Shown piece by piece: positions 61,762 through 64,000 of a stretch of DNA of 64,000 nucleotides. Each line of letters starts with the position of its first letter. The first letter of the stretch is position 1. The DNA lies in assembly GCA_965267425.1 (NCBI GenBank), contig OZ253959.1, positions 2,356,001 to 2,420,000 on the forward strand, in the 5' to 3' direction. This stretch comes from G965267425 sp965267425. GTDB taxonomy: Bacteria > Bacteroidota > Bacteroidia > Flavobacteriales_E > Vicingaceae. Both the position numbers and the translations under genes were made by a program. A model generated the notes under the pieces. The model ran no database searches, was not told where the DNA came from, and saw nothing but the letters and a program-made list of their open reading frames with translations.

Positions 61762-62543
61762 TGAATACGTTTAAAGAAAAAAATGAGCGTGCAGGTCTAA
61801 TTACCACCATCATGGTGCATTTAGGGTTGTTTCTTATTTTTTTGTTTACAGGCTTGACGTATCTTGAACCTCCTCCACCCGAAGAAGGCATTACTATCAA
61901 CTTTGGAACCAGCAATCAAGGTTCGGGAAAAATTCAACCTGAATCTGTTGTTACGAGTGAAAGTCAACAAAACGATGATTTTTCTGAATCAGCTCAGACG
62001 GTTAACAATGCGGTAAATGCTACCGATGCTACTCAGGATATAGAAGAAGCAGCAGCCATGACCAAAGATCCACAGAAAAATCAACCCATTGAAGAAGTAA
62101 AACCAGATCCAAAACCTGATGAAAAGCTGGTCAACCTATTGGATAAATGGTCCAAAGGTGGTGGTGGAAAAACCGGAAGTGAAGGAGAAACAGGTGAACC
62201 AGGAGATCAAGGTGCGGAAGATGGTGATAAAAATAGCAACAGTCATGTGGGCTCTGGATCCGGAAATGGTTTTCGATGGAACTTGGCAGGGCGCAGTATC
62301 AACAAAAAACCTACCATTCGAGATGATTCGCAAGAAGAAGGCAGAGTAGTTGTTGATATCATTGTGAATCGAAATGGTCAGGTCATTCGGGCAACTCCAG
62401 GTGCCAAAGGAAGCACAACTACAAGCTCCTACCTATATAAACTTGCCAAAGAGGCCGCCATGAAAACGCGGTTCGACGCCAAACCTAGTGCAGCTCCACA
62501 ACAAAAAGGGCAAATTGTTTTTACCTTCCTGGTCCAGGGATAA
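61761..62543 (+). CDS. TonB-like energy transducer
   Basis: A 260-residue protein with a single N-terminal helix (ITTIMVHLGLFLIFLFTGLT), a Pro-rich start (EPPPPEEG), a long Gln/Ser/Asp/Gly-rich spacer (residues 50-170) and a C-terminal TonB-like fold (GRVVVDIIVNRNGQVIRATP; AAMKTRFDAKP). It spans the periplasm and transmits ExbB-ExbD energy to outer-membrane receptors. TonB and TolA roles are hard to separate by eye; no tolB or pal gene is nearby, which favours TonB. Confidence 0.85.
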   Translation: MNTFKEKNERAGLITTIMVHLGLFLIFLFTGLTYLEPPPPEEGITINFGTSNQGSGKIQPESVVTSESQQNDDFSESAQTVNNAVNATDATQDIEEAAAMTKDPQKNQPIEEVKPDPKPDEKLVNLLDKWSKGGGGKTGSEGETGEPGDQGAEDGDKNSNSHVGSGSGNGFRWNLAGRSINKKPTIRDDSQEEGRVVVDIIVNRNGQVIRATPGAKGSTTTSSYLYKLAKEAAMKTRFDAKPSAAPQQKGQIVFTFLVQG

Positions 62544-63781
62544 TGAACTATCAGGAAACACTCGATTATCTATTTAGCAGACTTCCAATGTATCAGCGCA
62601 TTGGAGCTGCAGCGTATAAAGCCAATTTGGACAATACCCATGCCTTGATGGATATTCTTCAACATCCAGAAACAGGGTTTAAGTCCGTTCATGTAGCAGG
62701 GACCAATGGTAAAGGTTCCGTATGTCATATGTTGGCATCGATCTTTCAAACAGCAGGATACAAAACAGGATTGTACACATCACCCCATTTGATTGATTTT
62801 CGGGAACGGATTAAAATCAATGGCCAAATGATTACCGAACACGAGGTTATTCGTTTTGTTGAACAATATGCATCATCATTTTCCAAAATCGAACCTTCAT
62901 TTTTTGAATGGACCATGGCTCTTGCATTTGATTATTTCAGAAATCAAAAAGTGGACATTGCCATTGTGGAAACCGGATTGGGTGGACGGTTGGATTCAAC
63001 CAATGTGGTTGCACCTGAAGTCTCTTTGATTACCAATATAGGCTATGATCACATGCAATTTTTAGGAGAAACCCTGGCTGAGATTGCAGCTGAGAAAGCA
63101 GGAATAATAAAGCCCAATGTCCCTGTAGTGATCGGAGAAAAGAAAGAAGAAACAGAAAGTGTATTTAGAAATAAAGCAAAACAATGCAGTGCTGACATTC
63201 ACTTTTCAGAAGATGTAGAATTTAATAATACGTTGAACACTGATTTGAAAGGAGAACATCAATCGCAAAATATGCATTTGGTCTACTGTGCTATGGAAGT
63301 ATTAAAAAAACAAGGCCTTAGCATTTCACCAGATCATATTCGTTCAGGATTTCAAAATGTGGTTCATAACACAGGATTAATGGGAAGATGGCAAATGATT
63401 AATAATCAACCATTGACCATTTGTGATGTAGCGCATAATGCAGAAGGAATAAAATTTGTCTTACATGAAATTAAAAGATTGAAGTTTAATCGATTACACA
63501 TTGTATGGAGCATGGTGAATGACAAAAATACCTCCAAGGTATTGTCCATGTTACCTAAAGATGCCAACTATTATTTCACTTCATCTTCCGTTCCCAGAAG
63601 TATGAAGGGAAAAGAATTAAAGGACCAAGCTTCACAACTGCAATTAGACGGCGTCTCATTTGAAAATTCAGAAGAAGCCTTTGCTATGGCAAATAAGTCT
63701 TCCCATGCTAGTGACTTCATATTTATAGGTGGTAGCACCTTTTTGGTTGGAGATATCTTAAAAGCACTATCAAATTCTTAA
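62543..63781 (+). CDS. folC: Folylpolyglutamate synthase / dihydrofolate synthase
   Basis: A 412-residue Mur-ligase-like enzyme adding glutamate to dihydropteroate or folates. The ATP loop is HVAGTNGKGSVCHMLASIF, with LYTSPHLIDFRERIKING, VETGLGGRLDSTNV and ICDVAHNAEGIKFVL. Its ATG overlaps the tonB stop (TAATG), so this housekeeping gene is coupled to the TonB operon. Confidence 0.95.
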   Translation: MNYQETLDYLFSRLPMYQRIGAAAYKANLDNTHALMDILQHPETGFKSVHVAGTNGKGSVCHMLASIFQTAGYKTGLYTSPHLIDFRERIKINGQMITEHEVIRFVEQYASSFSKIEPSFFEWTMALAFDYFRNQKVDIAIVETGLGGRLDSTNVVAPEVSLITNIGYDHMQFLGETLAEIAAEKAGIIKPNVPVVIGEKKEETESVFRNKAKQCSADIHFSEDVEFNNTLNTDLKGEHQSQNMHLVYCAMEVLKKQGLSISPDHIRSGFQNVVHNTGLMGRWQMINNQPLTICDVAHNAEGIKFVLHEIKRLKFNRLHIVWSMVNDKNTSKVLSMLPKDANYYFTSSSVPRSMKGKELKDQASQLQLDGVSFENSEEAFAMANKSSHASDFIFIGGSTFLVGDILKALSNS

Positions 63782-63791
63782 AAAGTTATTG

Positions 63792-63819
63792 TTGAATACA
63801 TTCATTTAACATATATTTG
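63792..63819 (+). promoter_or_regulatory. Promoter of tRNA-Val
   Basis: TTG (63792-63794), 17 bases, then TATATTTG (63812-63819), ending 13 bases before the tRNA. Matches the Bacteroidota -33/-7 pattern and sits directly after folC. Confidence 0.65.
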
Positions 63820-63832
63820 CACCCCTGATTTC

Positions 63833-63907
63833 GGGCGATTAACTCAGCTGGTTCAGAGTGCCACCCTTACAAGGTGGAAGTCGCAGGTTCGAATCCTGCA
63901 TCGCCCA
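63833..63907 (+). tRNA. tRNA-Val (anticodon TAC)
   Basis: A full cloverleaf of 75 bases. The acceptor stem pairs GGGCGAT with ATCGCCC; the D arm is CTCAGCTGGTTCAGAG; the anticodon arm CCACC-CTTACAA-GGTGG gives anticodon TAC; the T arm is GCAGGTTCGAATCCTGC. The discriminator is A, and CCA is not encoded. Confidence 0.95.
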
Positions 63908-63914
63908 CGAAAAG

Positions 63915-63942
63915 AAAACCCCGCGAATGCGGGGTTTTTTAT
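63915..63942 (+). terminator. Rho-independent terminator after tRNA-Val
   Basis: AAAACCCCGC (63915-63924) pairs with GCGGGGTTTT (63929-63938) across a GAAT loop, followed by further T. The remaining bases to 64000 show no gene or element I can support. Confidence 0.88.
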
Positions 63943-64000
63943 TTGAGGGAGTTGAGCCAAACTTGTTTGAGCGAAAACGACTGAAAAATAAAAAGGCCAC

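Noticed and set aside
1..64000. CRISPR arrays, insertion sequences, rRNA genes
   Set aside because: No regularly spaced direct repeats, no transposase frame and no rRNA sequence were recognised anywhere in the window.

Overview
The window is chromosomal DNA of a Bacteroidota bacterium, most likely from the order Flavobacteriales. The evidence is AT-rich DNA, -7 boxes of the form TAnnTTTG, many Bacteroidota-type lipoproteins, and a type IX secretion/gliding block (porV, porU, a PorP/SprF-like protein, gldJ). I cannot place it to genus. No insertion sequence, integrase, prophage, CRISPR array or rRNA was seen, and no stretch of more than about 300 bases lacks a gene.

Layout. 1-3739: edge of an unidentified gene, a NarL-type two-component pair and a lipoprotein amidohydrolase. 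3776-6805: a divergent TetR regulator with a perfect operator-like palindrome, then small genes (DUF1801, DoxX-like, VOC, AraC-type, SDR). 6876-11034: TPR lipoprotein, recA, peroxiredoxin, nth, a 67-aa ORF and an ECF sigma factor. 11282-17622: uvrA, ABC exporter, truA, a phosphoesterase and a DUF4293 protein. 17646-21080: surface-polysaccharide genes (O-antigen ligase-like, GT2, wecB). 21301-28406: DUF4421 protein, K+ channel, an envelope protein, a porin/YceI/SLC13 operon and an unknown secreted protein. 28413-34797: a 1025-aa ABCG-like transporter, two unknown envelope proteins and a Na+/solute symporter. 34913-40782: an rRNA methyltransferase, recG, pdhC and pdhA. 40894-48634: T9SS and gliding genes. 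48704-55218: murF, acyl-CoA dehydrogenase, anmK, an amino-acid dehydrogenase and nhaD. 55215-60430: five tandem paralogous genes of unknown function. 60647-63907: exbB-exbD-tonB-folC and tRNA-Val.

The most unusual region is 55215-60430. Five consecutive minus-strand genes encode 310-344-aa proteins. Each has an N-terminal hydrophobic segment, then a block at residues 43-97 resembling the hinge at the end of Rhs-repeat cores (F..DP..L...PY.AFNN.P..YVD..G.AP), then a divergent C-terminal part that keeps a second shared motif (LY.ND.Y.H..NLR...N). No Rhs repeats and no interleaved immunity-like genes are present. Two of the genes, together with 132-base spacers of identical length, form a segmental duplication.

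Functionally the window mixes housekeeping (DNA repair, pyruvate dehydrogenase, peptidoglycan precursor synthesis, folate) with envelope biology (T9SS, TonB energisation, porins, polysaccharide). Gene packing is tight: TAATG and ATGA start/stop overlaps occur in several operons, and convergent genes often abut or overlap at their stop codons. Several candidate operators (3776-3793, 233-254 with 2282-2301, 27502-27529) are reported from sequence symmetry alone.
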